A DNA stretch of 64,000 nt from Clostridia bacterium (GTDB lineage: Bacteria > Bacillota > Clostridia > Christensenellales > Borkfalkiaceae), in assembly GCA_017396365.1 (NCBI GenBank), contig JAFQMD010000016.1, positions 25,785-89,784 on the forward strand, written 5' to 3'. Numbering within the stretch: the first letter of the stretch is position 1; each line of letters begins with the position of its first letter. The notes under the pieces were generated by a model. It was not told the DNA's origin and searched no databases. It was given only the letters and a program-made list of their open reading frames with translations. Below, in pieces: positions 50,583 through 59,843 of this stretch. Both the position numbers and the translations under genes were made by a program.

Positions 50583-52016
50583 TTAAATTATTACCTTGCC
50601 GTCAATAAAGGAATTGAAGTGGTCGCCGTGTCCAAACGCCTTTATAATTTCATCTTTGTAAATCTCTTTTCCAAAGTTAGATAAATACAGTTTTTTAAGT
50701 GAGTTAACCGCCTTAACTTTTCCAAATTTTTGGTAATATTCGTAAAACATTATAAGCGGTTTATTGTAACATAAATTGACGTATTCGTACTCGCTTTTAA
50801 AGGTTGATAGTTGCCTTTCCATAACCGTGTTTGCATTGCCCGATAAAACTGATTGTAGGTCGAAAAACGACTTATAGGCTTGCTTTGCGTTCAAAATCAT
50901 CTCTTCAGCGAGCGGTAAAGAAGAGCTTTCTAGCATTAAAAATACTGAAAATTCGGCAAGACCTTCGTCGATATAAGCGCATAAGTTTTGGTTGTTTGAA
51001 ACTCCTCCGTGCCACCATTGATGAGCGATTTCGTGCATTAAGGCGAGTTGTTTTTCTTTTTCGCCCAAATTTTCGTTTATAAGGCATAGCGAAGAAAATT
51101 CCATACCGCCGTATAAAAATCCGCTCTCTGCAATCGTAAGAGTTTCGTAAGGATATTTGCCTATCGTATTAGTCAAAAAATCGAGCGCTTTTATCGCCGT
51201 TTTTAAATTGTTTTCGCCCTCGTCCGTAAAAGAATAATAATTTACCGTAATTCCGTTTACCGTTTGGCAAAAAACTTTGAAATTTTTTGATAAAACGAAA
51301 GCGAAGTCCCTTGCGGATTTTAGTTCGTAAGAGTAAGTCGTATTCAAATCTTCAACGTTTGTAAAAGTCGGCTTTCCACACGAAGCGACAGAAAATTCGG
51401 ACGGAACGGTTAAATTTACAAAGTAGTCGCTAATTTGTGAAAAATACGGGTCGCCTATGGGGGAATAAGGTATATGTAAAAAGTCGTTGCCCGAAAAATA
51501 GCAAACCGTCGGGAAAAAGTCTGCCAAATTTACGGCGTGTTCGTTTTCGCCAAGTCGTAACTTGCTCTTCGGAATAGTCGTTTCAAAACTTATATCAATT
51601 ACAACGCTCTCACCGTCGTAAACGGTAGGAATTGACACTTTTAAAAAGCCGTCGCTTTCTCCAAATATTTCAAACTCTCTTTTTTGCTGACAAATTTCCA
51701 CGTCTAAAATTTTTATATAGCCGTAAGATATGCCGTAAGGATATGCTTTTGCAAGGTTTAAATCGGTTACGGGCTTGGTGGTAGAATTCTCTTTGTACGC
51801 GTTGGCGTGCAGGTTAAAATCGACGTGGTCAATAGGTTGATTATAGTGATTAACGAACTTATAGCGCAGTTTTCCGTTTAAAACGCCATCGTTATATACG
51901 GCGTCTAAAACGTAAGAAGAGTGCTCTTCGGCTTTTTTGCAACTCGAAAGAAAAAACGACGAGCAAATAAATACTAAACACAATATAATTAAAAAACGTT
52001 TTTTTATAACGGACAT
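50583..52016 (-). CDS. M1 family metallopeptidase, lipoprotein
   Basis: This is a 477-residue aminopeptidase-type zinc protease. The lipobox (FFLSSC) sits at about residue 24, followed by a beta-rich N-terminal domain, YGGMEFSSL (the GAMEN-like exopeptidase loop) and HEIAHQWWHGGVSNN plus ESSSLPL-region helix with the downstream Glu in DEGLAEFS. The M1 C-terminal domain is short. The start at 52016 is chosen; its GGGAGAG ribosome site lies inside a terminator-like hairpin. Trims peptides on the outer face. Confidence 0.88.
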   Translation of the reverse strand: MSVIKKRFLIILCLVFICSSFFLSSCKKAEEHSSYVLDAVYNDGVLNGKLRYKFVNHYNQPIDHVDFNLHANAYKENSTTKPVTDLNLAKAYPYGISYGYIKILDVEICQQKREFEIFGESDGFLKVSIPTVYDGESVVIDISFETTIPKSKLRLGENEHAVNLADFFPTVCYFSGNDFLHIPYSPIGDPYFSQISDYFVNLTVPSEFSVASCGKPTFTNVEDLNTTYSYELKSARDFAFVLSKNFKVFCQTVNGITVNYYSFTDEGENNLKTAIKALDFLTNTIGKYPYETLTIAESGFLYGGMEFSSLCLINENLGEKEKQLALMHEIAHQWWHGGVSNNQNLCAYIDEGLAEFSVFLMLESSSLPLAEEMILNAKQAYKSFFDLQSVLSGNANTVMERQLSTFKSEYEYVNLCYNKPLIMFYEYYQKFGKVKAVNSLKKLYLSNFGKEIYKDEIIKAFGHGDHFNSFIDGKVII

Positions 52017-52021
52017 AAAAA

Positions 52022-52046
52022 CTCTCCCGTACATTGTACGAGAGAG
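52022..52046 (-). promoter_or_regulatory. Hairpin that is both terminator-like and ribosome-site masking
   Basis: On the minus strand CTCTCTCGTAC pairs with GTACGGGAGAG (one G·U) around AAT, then TTTTT, then ATG of the M1 gene. The GGGAGAG ribosome site is in the right arm. It would both end the M23 transcript and hide the M1 start when folded. Confidence 0.6.
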
Positions 52047-52065
52047 CCCCTTTAAATATTCTATT

Positions 52066-52782
52066 TTATTTTTCGTTCATCATAAGATATTGGTCGGGAT
52101 CTACCTTTTGACCGTTTAAGGTAACTTCAAAGTGAAGGTGCGGTCCGTCTTTATATTCTTGTCTATTGTTGTCCGAAACTGTTCCGATAACTTGTCCCGC
52201 GCTTACCGATTGTCCTTCCGCTAAATTTTCAAGCGCGTCGATTGAATTGTAAATGCTTTTAAGTCCGTTGCCGTGGTCAATAACGACGGTAGTTCCTTGT
52301 AAATAAGAAGTTGTAACGCTTTCAATAGTTCCGCCGTACGCAGCCATAACTTCCGCGCCCTTTTCAGCGCCGAAATCAATTCCCATGTGTCCGGTATAAA
52401 CGCCGAGAGTTTGGTTATATACTACCGTAGAAGAAGTGTAGTCTTTTAAAACGGACGTTTCAGCGATAGGCATATTGAAAACTATTTTAGTATCGACGGG
52501 TGTGTTTGGCGTGTCGTCCGACGGGTTGTCGTTCGGATTGTTCGTTGGGGTGTCGTCAGGTTTTTCAATAGGCTTTTGTGTTTGGTCTTGGTTTGGCGTA
52601 CTCTCGCTATTTTGCTCGCTGTCGCTAACGGGTGGAACTTTGCCCTCGTCAACGGGAGCAGAGTTGGTTGCTAAAACGATTGCGATTACCGTCGCGATTA
52701 TGATAAGGGATAACCCTATCAAGATGTAGTATAAGTTTTTTTTGATAAAATTGATAACCGAGTTGGTTTTCTTTTCCGACAT
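52066..52782 (-). CDS. M23 peptidase with membrane anchor (SpoIIQ-like)
   Basis: This is a 238-residue protein. One N-terminal transmembrane helix (about 15-40) is followed by a Pro/Asp/Asn-rich linker (about 45-95) and a LytM domain with HMGIDFGAEKG (first ligands), VVIDHGNGLKSIYN and the HLHFEV box. All metal ligands appear present. It resembles SpoIIQ and related forespore proteins, but that role is not proven here. GGAGG precedes ATG 52782. Confidence 0.85.
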   Translation of the reverse strand: MSEKKTNSVINFIKKNLYYILIGLSLIIIATVIAIVLATNSAPVDEGKVPPVSDSEQNSESTPNQDQTQKPIEKPDDTPTNNPNDNPSDDTPNTPVDTKIVFNMPIAETSVLKDYTSSTVVYNQTLGVYTGHMGIDFGAEKGAEVMAAYGGTIESVTTSYLQGTTVVIDHGNGLKSIYNSIDALENLAEGQSVSAGQVIGTVSDNNRQEYKDGPHLHFEVTLNGQKVDPDQYLMMNEK

Positions 52783-52871
52783 TTTTAAATCCTCCAAATA
52801 AATTTCGGCGTCGTCGTTCGCCGTCTTGCAAAATGATTATTGACAGGGTTTTTTAAGTTTATACCTTTAAT

Positions 52872-53291
52872 TTAATAACTTCCAAAAACGAGCGGATAGC
52901 CGACTAATATGGAGTCGTTATTATAGCAAACGTGTAAATTTACCTTTTGACCTTTCAATATTATATAGTCGTTTATTTTTTTGGAGTAAAAATACTGGCA
53001 ATTAAAATCGTCGCCGTTTTCTTCAAAAATTTTTTTAGCCGAAAGATTAAAGAGAAGGTCAAAAACCTTGTTTTCGTCATAAAAAACAACGCTTTCTCCT
53101 TTTAAAAAGTTTTTAAAGTAGATAAAATTAGATGCTTTTTCTTCTGAAAGAGTTACGATTTTTGCATTTGAAGACTTGCTGTAAAAGTAAAAAGTGTGCG
53201 TGCTTTCGCCTTTTAAATTGCCACCGCCGTCTATTAAAAAGCATAGGCAAAATAGAATGGAGATAAAGATTTTACTTAGAATTTTAAACAT
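52872..53291 (-). CDS. Small secreted protein
   Basis: This is a 139-residue protein with an N-terminal signal segment (SKIFISILFCLCFLIDGGG) and a hydrophilic body containing YFYSKSSNAKIVTLSEEKASN and QYFYSKKINDYIILKGQKV. The family is not recognised; the position upstream of the M23 gene hints at a role in the same envelope or sporulation process (YwmB-like position). Its own ribosome site is unclear. Confidence 0.55.
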   Translation of the reverse strand: MFKILSKIFISILFCLCFLIDGGGNLKGESTHTFYFYSKSSNAKIVTLSEEKASNFIYFKNFLKGESVVFYDENKVFDLLFNLSAKKIFEENGDDFNCQYFYSKKINDYIILKGQKVNLHVCYNNDSILVGYPLVFGSY

Positions 53292-53372
53292 AAAAAACCC
53301 CCGTTTTACAACGGGGATTATAGACTGAATTTTTAGTTTTTAAACCTAAACCAAAATTTTACGGGCGTAGTT

Positions 53373-54536
53373 TTATTTAGTTCCAACTCTTGAGTAGAGT
53401 TTTATTCTTTCTAAAATAGACGGAAATCTCTCAATCGTAGATGGGGTAAACATACCGTCTTCAGGGTTAATCGAAGAAGAAATCTCGTGTCCTACTATAC
53501 ACGACGCTGTGTCGTTGTATTTTACGGCAAGTTCTACGTCTAAAAACTTGTTGTCGGGCTTTTTGCGTGGGTGTGCGAACAAGGTTCTCACGATAGGCAA
53601 AACGTCGTTTTCTATGCACTTATCGTAGAATTCTTGCATAAATTCTTGGTTTTTTGCAGAGAATTCGGCGGTTGCGCTGTTTATACCCAAAATCTTAATT
53701 TGTTTTATAAAGTCGCCCAAATTTCCGCCTTTATACGTTGCCGAACTTATAGCCCCGTACTTTTTACACAGCGCAAGAAAATGGTCGGCTGTGTTGAGTT
53801 GCTCGTCGGGGAGTTTAATTTTAAGTTTATTTTTAAGGGCGTAGGCTAAATCGAAAAGATAAAGCGTGCTACTTTCGTCGCTTAACTTTTTTGCCTCGTC
53901 GTCTAAAATTTCAAGCGCCAAATCTTCAGTTAAAAATTTGGTTATAGCGTCGGCAGTTTTAAACTTTTCAATTATCTTGCTTGCGAGATTTACGTATAAA
54001 TCTTCAACGCTGGTAGTTTTTACAGTTCCGAAAAGCGACCAAAATGCGTAGGGGAGAGAAATAGAGTATTTTTTAAACTTCGCGTTTAATTTCTCTCTTA
54101 AAGCGTTGGTAAAGGCAAGGCGTTTGTTTCTGTACGAAGACAAATCGTCGTTAAACGCCTTTACGTTTTTATGGGGAACGCCAACTGCTGAAAGGATTAT
54201 CCTTTCCCCACTCGGCGCTTTTACTGCGACTTCTGCGCCACAGTAATAAGTTCCACCCACTTCTTTTTCGGCCTTTATGAGTTCTTCCGCGCTTGAGAGC
54301 GAGGCGTAATCGACGATACCCGTAAGTGGCATGCCGAATTTATAAGTGTAATAAACTGCAAGGGAAGGACTCCTATCAAAGCAGGAGTAAACCGTTCTAA
54401 AAACGCAATTTATATTATTGTCTTTTTCCATAACAAGCGTTTGAGAAGAAGAGTCTTGAGTTAGCGCCTTTAACGCTTTAAGACGCGTTTTCATACGCTT
54501 GTCGTTAAGTTTTGATACGAGTTGTTCGTTTTGCAT
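53373..54536 (-). CDS. PHP-like protein with degraded metal site
   Basis: This is a 387-residue protein whose frame aligns with Bacillota PHP-domain proteins: YSCFDRSPSLAVYYTYKFGM, TGIVDYASLSSAEELIKAEKEVGG, TYYCGAEVAV and ADHFLALCKKYGAISSATYKGGN. The expected HxH of the first motif reads VFR, and the DHD of the second reads DYA, so metal binding is probably lost. The C-terminal half keeps FAHPRKKPDNKF and VGHEISSSINPEDG. The start is uncertain (54548 or 54536). Possibly a non-catalytic relative. Confidence 0.65.
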   Translation of the reverse strand: MQNEQLVSKLNDKRMKTRLKALKALTQDSSSQTLVMEKDNNINCVFRTVYSCFDRSPSLAVYYTYKFGMPLTGIVDYASLSSAEELIKAEKEVGGTYYCGAEVAVKAPSGERIILSAVGVPHKNVKAFNDDLSSYRNKRLAFTNALREKLNAKFKKYSISLPYAFWSLFGTVKTTSVEDLYVNLASKIIEKFKTADAITKFLTEDLALEILDDEAKKLSDESSTLYLFDLAYALKNKLKIKLPDEQLNTADHFLALCKKYGAISSATYKGGNLGDFIKQIKILGINSATAEFSAKNQEFMQEFYDKCIENDVLPIVRTLFAHPRKKPDNKFLDVELAVKYNDTASCIVGHEISSSINPEDGMFTPSTIERFPSILERIKLYSRVGTK

Positions 54537-54730
54537 AAAATTTCCCATTTGGTAGGATAAAGCGTCCTACGCAGTTAAATATATGAGTTAAGTTTAATAT
54601 AAAACACCGCATTTTGTCAAGTATATATAAAAATTTGAATAAAAGTAAAGAAATTTTAAAAAAATGTTGAAAATTTTAAAAACAATGGTATAATAATAAT
54701 GTATAGAAATTAAATTTCTGGGAGGAAAAT

Positions 54731-55003
54731 ATGAACAAAAGTGAATTTATCAGGGCTTACGCTGACAATCTCGGCGTAACTATCAAAGAGGCAGAGGGTA
54801 ATTTTAACGCTTTCGTTGATACTCTTACCGCTTGTCTTGCAAGGGGCGAATACGTACACATTTCTGGTTTTGCAACGTTCGACCTTAAAGAAAAGGCTCA
54901 GCGCGACGGCGTTAACCCACTTACCGGAGAAAAAGTGGTTATTAAGGCTTGCAAAGCGCCGACCGCAAAGTTCAGTAAAGCATATAAAGAAAAGTTTAAC
55001 TAA
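54731..55003 (+). CDS. hup: Histone-like DNA-binding protein HU
   Basis: This is a 90-residue HU-family protein: MNKSEFIRAYADNLGVTIKEAEG, FVDTLTACLARGEYVHISGFATF, the beta-arm tip region NPLTGE and C-terminal TAKFSKAYKEKFN. The canonical RNP in the arm reads DGVNPLTG. It bends and compacts DNA. The gene has TTGAAA/TATAAT upstream and GGGAGG before the ATG; the terminator is AACGCAGTTC/GAACTGCGTT. Confidence 0.94.
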   Translation: MNKSEFIRAYADNLGVTIKEAEGNFNAFVDTLTACLARGEYVHISGFATFDLKEKAQRDGVNPLTGEKVVIKACKAPTAKFSKAYKEKFN

Positions 55004-55009
55004 AAAAAT

Positions 55010-55039
55010 AAAACGCAGTTCGTTTGAACTGCGTTTTTT
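55010..55039. terminator. Terminator of the HU gene
   Basis: AACGCAGTTC pairs with GAACTGCGTT and is followed by TTTT, with A runs on the other side, so it may also serve the convergent PqqD-like gene. Confidence 0.8.
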
Positions 55040-55055
55040 CATTAAAAATTTTTAA

Positions 55056-55322
55056 TTATTCTTCAATAACGTCTATACTTTTAAGTTGAGAAACGAATTT
55101 TTCAACGTCGGCCTCAACCGTTTTTCTATCGGCTTCGTATTCATTTAAAATTGAGTCAACGACCGCTTGCACAGTAGTGTCGGTTTGTAAAAGTCCAAAA
55201 ATGAGAGCGCCCATATCGTTTAAACCGAGCATTCCCTTAAAACTTTTAGCAACTTCGCCCGTTGCTACGGCGTATTTTTTACCGCCTACTTCTCTTACTA
55301 CAAAACCTTTTTTTATCTTCAT
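55056..55322 (-). CDS. PqqD-family peptide chaperone-like protein
   Basis: This is an 88-residue protein: KGFVVREVGGKKYAVATGE, then FKGMLGLNDMGALIFGLLQ, and AVVDSILNEYEADRKTVEADVEKFVSQL. This is the winged-helix RiPP recognition element pattern of PqqD. AAGGAG precedes the ATG. No precursor peptide, radical SAM enzyme or protease is visible nearby, so it stands alone. A single PqqD protein is sometimes regulatory or recruits a distant system. Confidence 0.75.
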   Translation of the reverse strand: MKIKKGFVVREVGGKKYAVATGEVAKSFKGMLGLNDMGALIFGLLQTDTTVQAVVDSILNEYEADRKTVEADVEKFVSQLKSIDVIEE

Positions 55323-55457
55323 AATTGTCTCCTTATTTTAAGACGTTGATTGTAAATAACCACTTGTTGTTTATATTATATACCAAATCAAAAAATTTAT
55401 CAATAGTTTTTTAATTTAACTTAAAATTATTATTAAAGTTAGGCTATAAGTCGATTA

Positions 55458-56417
55458 TTAGACTTTATTATTGACCGAATTTTGAATTTTTCCGTCTAAA
55501 AAACACTTGGCGTTTTGATAAGCAACGGTTAAGAGTCTTTTTCTTGCCTCTACCGTGGTCCAAGCGATATGCGGTGTTATAATACAGTTTTCAAGGTTAA
55601 AAAGCGGACAGTTTTTATCCATAGGCTCTTTAACTAAAACGTCGAGAGCAGCGCCTGCAATCGCATTGCTTTTTAAGGCGTTAGCAAGCGCGTTTTCGTC
55701 TATAACACCACCCCTTGACGTGTTTATTAAAAACGCAGTCGGTTTCATAAGCGAAAGAGTTTGTTCGTTTACGAGATTTTCCGTTTGGGGAGTTAGCGGA
55801 CAATGAATAGTTAAAAAATCCGAATTTTTGAAAAGTTCTTCCTTGCTAACTAAGGTTACGCCTGAAACGGATTTTTTCGTTCTCGTGTAAGATATAACGT
55901 TCATTTCAAAGGCGTTTGCAATTTTAGCGACCTTTTCACCTATTTCGCCAAGACCAAAAATGCCTAGCGTTTTACCGCGAAGTTCTGAAAATTTGTAGGG
56001 GAAATAAGAAAAGGTCGAACTTTCTATCCATTTGCCGTCGTGAGTTGAGTCGTTATATTTAGAAAGGCGCGACGAAAGTTCTAAAATAAAAGAAAACGTA
56101 AGTTGGGCAACCGAATCCGTAGAATACGACGGAACGTTGCAAACGACAACGCCACGCTCGTTTGCCTCGACTAAATCGACGTTGTTATAGCCCGTTGCAA
56201 AAATGCCGATATATTTGAGATTTTTCGACGCGTTGAAAAGTTCTCTGTCGTATTTAGTTTTATTTATAAGCACCATATCGGCGTCTTTTACGGCGTTTTT
56301 TAAATCTTCGCCTTTTATCGAATTGAAAAATTCAACGTCGCCAAGCGAATAAAACGGAGTAAAATCCATATCGCCGTTTGTTAAGGTGTCCTTTTCTAAA
56401 ATTACAACTTTTGCCAT
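55458..56417 (-). CDS. D-2-hydroxyacid dehydrogenase
   Basis: This is a 319-residue NAD-dependent enzyme. GIFGLGEIGEKVAKIANAF binds NAD, YKFSELRGKT is on its edge, LINTSRGGVIDE holds the Arg and C-terminal Glu follows in EPMDKNCPLFN, with ITPHIAWTTVEA supplying the catalytic His. It fits glycerate/hydroxypyruvate reductase or a related D-lactate-type enzyme; substrate is not assignable. It is separate from mnmG by the small ORF below. Confidence 0.9.
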   Translation of the reverse strand: MAKVVILEKDTLTNGDMDFTPFYSLGDVEFFNSIKGEDLKNAVKDADMVLINKTKYDRELFNASKNLKYIGIFATGYNNVDLVEANERGVVVCNVPSYSTDSVAQLTFSFILELSSRLSKYNDSTHDGKWIESSTFSYFPYKFSELRGKTLGIFGLGEIGEKVAKIANAFEMNVISYTRTKKSVSGVTLVSKEELFKNSDFLTIHCPLTPQTENLVNEQTLSLMKPTAFLINTSRGGVIDENALANALKSNAIAGAALDVLVKEPMDKNCPLFNLENCIITPHIAWTTVEARKRLLTVAYQNAKCFLDGKIQNSVNNKV

Positions 56418-56473
56418 AAAGCGCCCCTATAAGTTGATTATTTGCAATAAAAACGAAAAATTGCAGTTGAGTT

Positions 56474-56629
56474 TTACCAGTCTTGCCTGTCGCTTATTTT
56501 TATATCGTCGTAATAGTCGAAATACCTACGCTTAAAATCTTCGTTTGAAGATTTTTTCTTTTTAGGTTTTTCGACTTTTTTTATCGGGGGATTGTTAGTT
56601 GTCGTGTTTTTCTTTTCTTGATTTTCCAT
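56474..56629 (-). CDS. Small basic protein after mnmG
   Basis: This is a 51-residue ORF: MENQEKKNTTTNNPPIKKVEK, a Lys/Pro-rich front, then FKRRYFDYYDDIKISDRQDW. It starts two bases after the mnmG stop, whose last codons (AAAGGGG) give the ribosome site, so it is co-translated. It is highly charged and probably disordered. It was too short for automatic calling, but the coupling to mnmG supports it. The function is unknown. Confidence 0.55.
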   Translation of the reverse strand: MENQEKKNTTTNNPPIKKVEKPKKKKSSNEDFKRRYFDYYDDIKISDRQDW

Positions 56630-56631
56630 AA

Positions 56632-58497
56632 TTACCCCTTTGCAAGCCTTAAATAGACCATCAAAACTGCGATATCGGCAGGGTTTACGCCTGAAATTCT
56701 CGACGCTTGCCCTAAGTTTTCGGGCATAATTTTAGCGAGTTTTTCTTGCGCTTCAAGTCTAAGCCCTGAAATTTTATAGTAGTCGATATCCTTTGGAATT
56801 TTCTTCTCGTCGAGTTTTTTAGCCTTTTCTATCTGTTCGAGCCCTTTTTTTAGATAGCCTTCGTATTTTGCGTCGGTTTCAACCCTTTCTAAAATGTCGT
56901 AAGGGTAGTCTTTAAAAAGTCCGAAATATTCCATAATATCTTCAAGTGAAATATTTCTTTTAATCATATCCCTAACCGAAAGTCCGCCGTAAACGTCGCC
57001 CGTTGACTTGCTTTTAATAAATTCGGCAGTTTGCTTTGGGGAAAAGTTTACTGAAATCTCTTGGTTAAGTTTTTCAATTTGCTCTTGTCTTTGCAAAAAC
57101 TTGGCGTATCTTTCGTCGCTTACAAGTCCCACGTCTCTTCCTATTTGAGTAAGACGGCTGTCGGCGTTGTCTTGACGGAGAAAAATTCTATATTCCGCCC
57201 TTGACGTCATCATTCTATACGGCTCGTCCGTACCTTTGGTTACCAAATCGTCGATTAAAACGCCTATATACGCTTGGTCGCGGGAGAGAATTAAAGGCTC
57301 TCTGCCCTTTAAATAATGGGACGCGTTAATGCCTGCCATAAGACCTTGCGCCGCCGCTTCTTCATAACCGCTCGTGCCGTTGATTTGACCTGCCGTAAAA
57401 AGACCGTTGACCTTTTTAAATTCAAGGCTTGCCTTTAAATCTAAACTGTCTATACAGTCGTATTCTATTGCGTATGCAAAACGCATAATTTTACAGTTTT
57501 CTAAGCCTTTAATCGACCTATACATTGCTATTTGCACGTCGTGGGGGAGAGAAGTTGACATTCCTTGAACGTAAATTTCGTTGGTGTTAGCCCCCTCCGG
57601 CTCTAAGAAAATCTGGTGTCTGTTTTTGTCTTTAAACCTTACGACCTTAGTCTCGATTGACGGGCAATATCTCGGGCCTGCGCTCAAAATATTGCCGTTA
57701 TATAGTGGAGAACGGTCTAAGTTATCTAATATAATTTTATGAGTGTTTTCGTTAGTGTAAGTGATATAACAAGGCTCTTGCTTTTCGGGCACTCCGTCGG
57801 TCATAAACGAAAACGGATAAACCTTGGTTTCGCCTTCCTGAATTTCAAGTTTGGAAAAATCGATAGAGTTTCTATCGAGCCTTGCAGGCGTTCCCGTTTT
57901 AAATCTTCTTACGGTAAAGCCGAGTTCAATTAAGTTTTTAGTAAGTTGGTTTGCAGGAGCAAAGCCCGACGGACCTTCGTCTTTTACCCATTCGCCGGCA
58001 ATTACTCGACTGCATAGGTAAACGCCCGTTGCAACTACTACCGTTTTACAGGGAATAACGCAGTTAAAAGATGTTTCAACCCCTGTTACTTTGCCGTTTT
58101 CGGTCAAAATTTTGGTGGCTTCGCATTGTATAATGCGTAGGTTTGGCGTGTTTTCAAGCGTTTGTTTCATAAGTCTATGATAAGCGTACTTATCCGACTG
58201 TGAGCGGAGCGATTGAACTGCCGACCCTTTACCCCTGTTTAACATTTTTATTTGGAGCATAGCCTTGTCGGCGTTTATGCCCATTTCACCGCCTAAAGCG
58301 TCAACTTCTCTAACTAAATGACCTTTGGCAGTTCCGCCGATTGACGGATTGCACGCCATATACGCGATATTGTCAAGGTTTACGGTTAAAAGAGCAGTTT
58401 TATGACCAAGCCTTGCAAGCGCCAAAGCAGATTCTACGCCCGCGTGCCCCGCGCCGATTATAACGGCGTCAAAATTTTCTTCTAAATATAAAGCCAT
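56632..58497 (-). CDS. mnmG: tRNA uridine-5-carboxymethylaminomethyl modification enzyme MnmG
   Basis: This is a 621-residue FAD enzyme. The dinucleotide motif VIIGAGHAGVESALALARLG opens the protein. CNPSIGGTAKGHLVREVDALGG and FTAGQINGTSGYEEAAAQGL are family signatures, with EYRIFLRQDNADSRLT in the tRNA-binding domain. With MnmE it builds cmnm5U34, the same wobble position that MnmA thiolates. It is two bases downstream of dnaA. mnmE is not in the window. Confidence 0.95.
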   Translation of the reverse strand: MALYLEENFDAVIIGAGHAGVESALALARLGHKTALLTVNLDNIAYMACNPSIGGTAKGHLVREVDALGGEMGINADKAMLQIKMLNRGKGSAVQSLRSQSDKYAYHRLMKQTLENTPNLRIIQCEATKILTENGKVTGVETSFNCVIPCKTVVVATGVYLCSRVIAGEWVKDEGPSGFAPANQLTKNLIELGFTVRRFKTGTPARLDRNSIDFSKLEIQEGETKVYPFSFMTDGVPEKQEPCYITYTNENTHKIILDNLDRSPLYNGNILSAGPRYCPSIETKVVRFKDKNRHQIFLEPEGANTNEIYVQGMSTSLPHDVQIAMYRSIKGLENCKIMRFAYAIEYDCIDSLDLKASLEFKKVNGLFTAGQINGTSGYEEAAAQGLMAGINASHYLKGREPLILSRDQAYIGVLIDDLVTKGTDEPYRMMTSRAEYRIFLRQDNADSRLTQIGRDVGLVSDERYAKFLQRQEQIEKLNQEISVNFSPKQTAEFIKSKSTGDVYGGLSVRDMIKRNISLEDIMEYFGLFKDYPYDILERVETDAKYEGYLKKGLEQIEKAKKLDEKKIPKDIDYYKISGLRLEAQEKLAKIMPENLGQASRISGVNPADIAVLMVYLRLAKG

Positions 58498-58499
58498 AA

Positions 58500-59843
58500 T
58501 TATTTCTTTAAAATAAGGTTCTTAAGGTCTTGTACTTCCGTTTGGATGCGTTGATTTTCTTTGATAAGTTCAGCAATTTTATCTCTTGCGTGAATAATAG
58601 TCGTATAGTCTCTACCACCTAAAGATTGACCTACCGTAACGAGCGGAATAGAAAGCATTTCAGTCATAAGATAAGCGCAAATTTGTCTTGGCTCAACTAT
58701 GTCTTTATTTCTCTTTTTGCCCGTCAAATCGCTCCTTTGAATTTTATAAAAATTGCAAACTGCTTCGATTATCGTGTCGGTAGTAACGATTTCTTCTTTG
58801 CGTTCGCCAACGCTTTCAAGGAGCGCTTCTTTTGCAAGGTCGATTGAAATGGGGCGTTCGTGAAGCATTGACGCGAAAATTACTTTGTTTAACATTCCTT
58901 CAAGCGAACGCACGTCGCTATCCGATTTTTCAGCAAGGAAAAGGGCAACGTCGAGATTCAAAACGTACTTTCTCATCTCGGCTTTCTTTTGTAAAATGGC
59001 AATTTTGGTCTCGATATCAGGTGGGAGAACTTGCGCCATTAAACCGCCTTCAAATCTCGTCTTTAATCTATCGGATAAAAGTTCAATTTCCTTTGGATGA
59101 CAGTCGGCAGACAAGACGATTTGCTTGTTTTGACCGTATAGTTCGTTAAAGGTATGGAAAAATTCTTCCTGCGTTGATTGTTTTTTAGCCAAAAATTGCA
59201 CGTCGTCAATAATTAAAACGTCAACGTTGCGGTATTTGTTCCTAAAATCCATACCTTCTTGCGAGTATGCTTTACCTTGACGAAGATTAGTTATAAGGTC
59301 GCTTGCAAATTTTTCGCAAGTTGCGTACAAGACGTTAAGGAGTGGATTGTTAAGTTTTATGTGGTTTGCGATAGCGTGCATCATGTGCGTTTTGCCAAGC
59401 CCCGCGCCACCGTAAATAAAGAGTGGGTTATAACTGTTTCCGGGGTTTTCGGCAACTGCTTTTGCCGCAGCGTAAAGGTAGCGGTTGGAAGAACCAACCA
59501 CGAAAGAATCGAAAGTATATTTAGGGTTAATCGGCGTCGATTCTATTTCGTCAGACGGCGACGCGAATCCCTTGCGTTTTAAATAGTCAACCTTGCTGTC
59601 GCCGACGTAAAGTTCAATGTCGGTAAGTCCCGTGTTGGTTCTTTTAAGCGCGTCGCGAATTTTATCGTGAAGCCTAGTGGCAACTTCGGACGCAAAGGTT
59701 TCCGAAACGGTTGCTAAAATAAGTTTCGTGCCGATTACGTCAACGGGTTTTAAGTTGACGATATAAGTGTTGTAGGATATCGGGCTTACCGATACTTGAA
59801 GTTCTTTTAGAGCCATATCCCAGTATAGTTTATAACTTTCCAT
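58500..59843 (-). CDS. dnaA: Chromosomal replication initiator DnaA
   Basis: This is a 447-residue AAA+ initiator. The N-terminal domain starts with MESYKLYWDMALKELQ. The AAA+ domain begins YTFDSFVVGSSNRYLYAAAKAVAE, with Walker A PLFIYGGAGLGKTHMMHA and Walker B VLIIDDVQFL. Domain IV has the DnaA signature VEPRQICAYLMTEML and GGRDYTTIIHARDKI. It opens oriC. AAAGGGGGAAAG precedes the ATG. dnaN is not adjacent, and recF is divergent, not downstream. Confidence 0.96.
   Translation of the reverse strand: MESYKLYWDMALKELQVSVSPISYNTYIVNLKPVDVIGTKLILATVSETFASEVATRLHDKIRDALKRTNTGLTDIELYVGDSKVDYLKRKGFASPSDEIESTPINPKYTFDSFVVGSSNRYLYAAAKAVAENPGNSYNPLFIYGGAGLGKTHMMHAIANHIKLNNPLLNVLYATCEKFASDLITNLRQGKAYSQEGMDFRNKYRNVDVLIIDDVQFLAKKQSTQEEFFHTFNELYGQNKQIVLSADCHPKEIELLSDRLKTRFEGGLMAQVLPPDIETKIAILQKKAEMRKYVLNLDVALFLAEKSDSDVRSLEGMLNKVIFASMLHERPISIDLAKEALLESVGERKEEIVTTDTIIEAVCNFYKIQRSDLTGKKRNKDIVEPRQICAYLMTEMLSIPLVTVGQSLGGRDYTTIIHARDKIAELIKENQRIQTEVQDLKNLILKK

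Noticed and set aside
52066..52782. Firm naming of the M23 protein as SpoIIQ
   Set aside because: Topology and domain fit, but no sporulation genes are nearby to confirm it.
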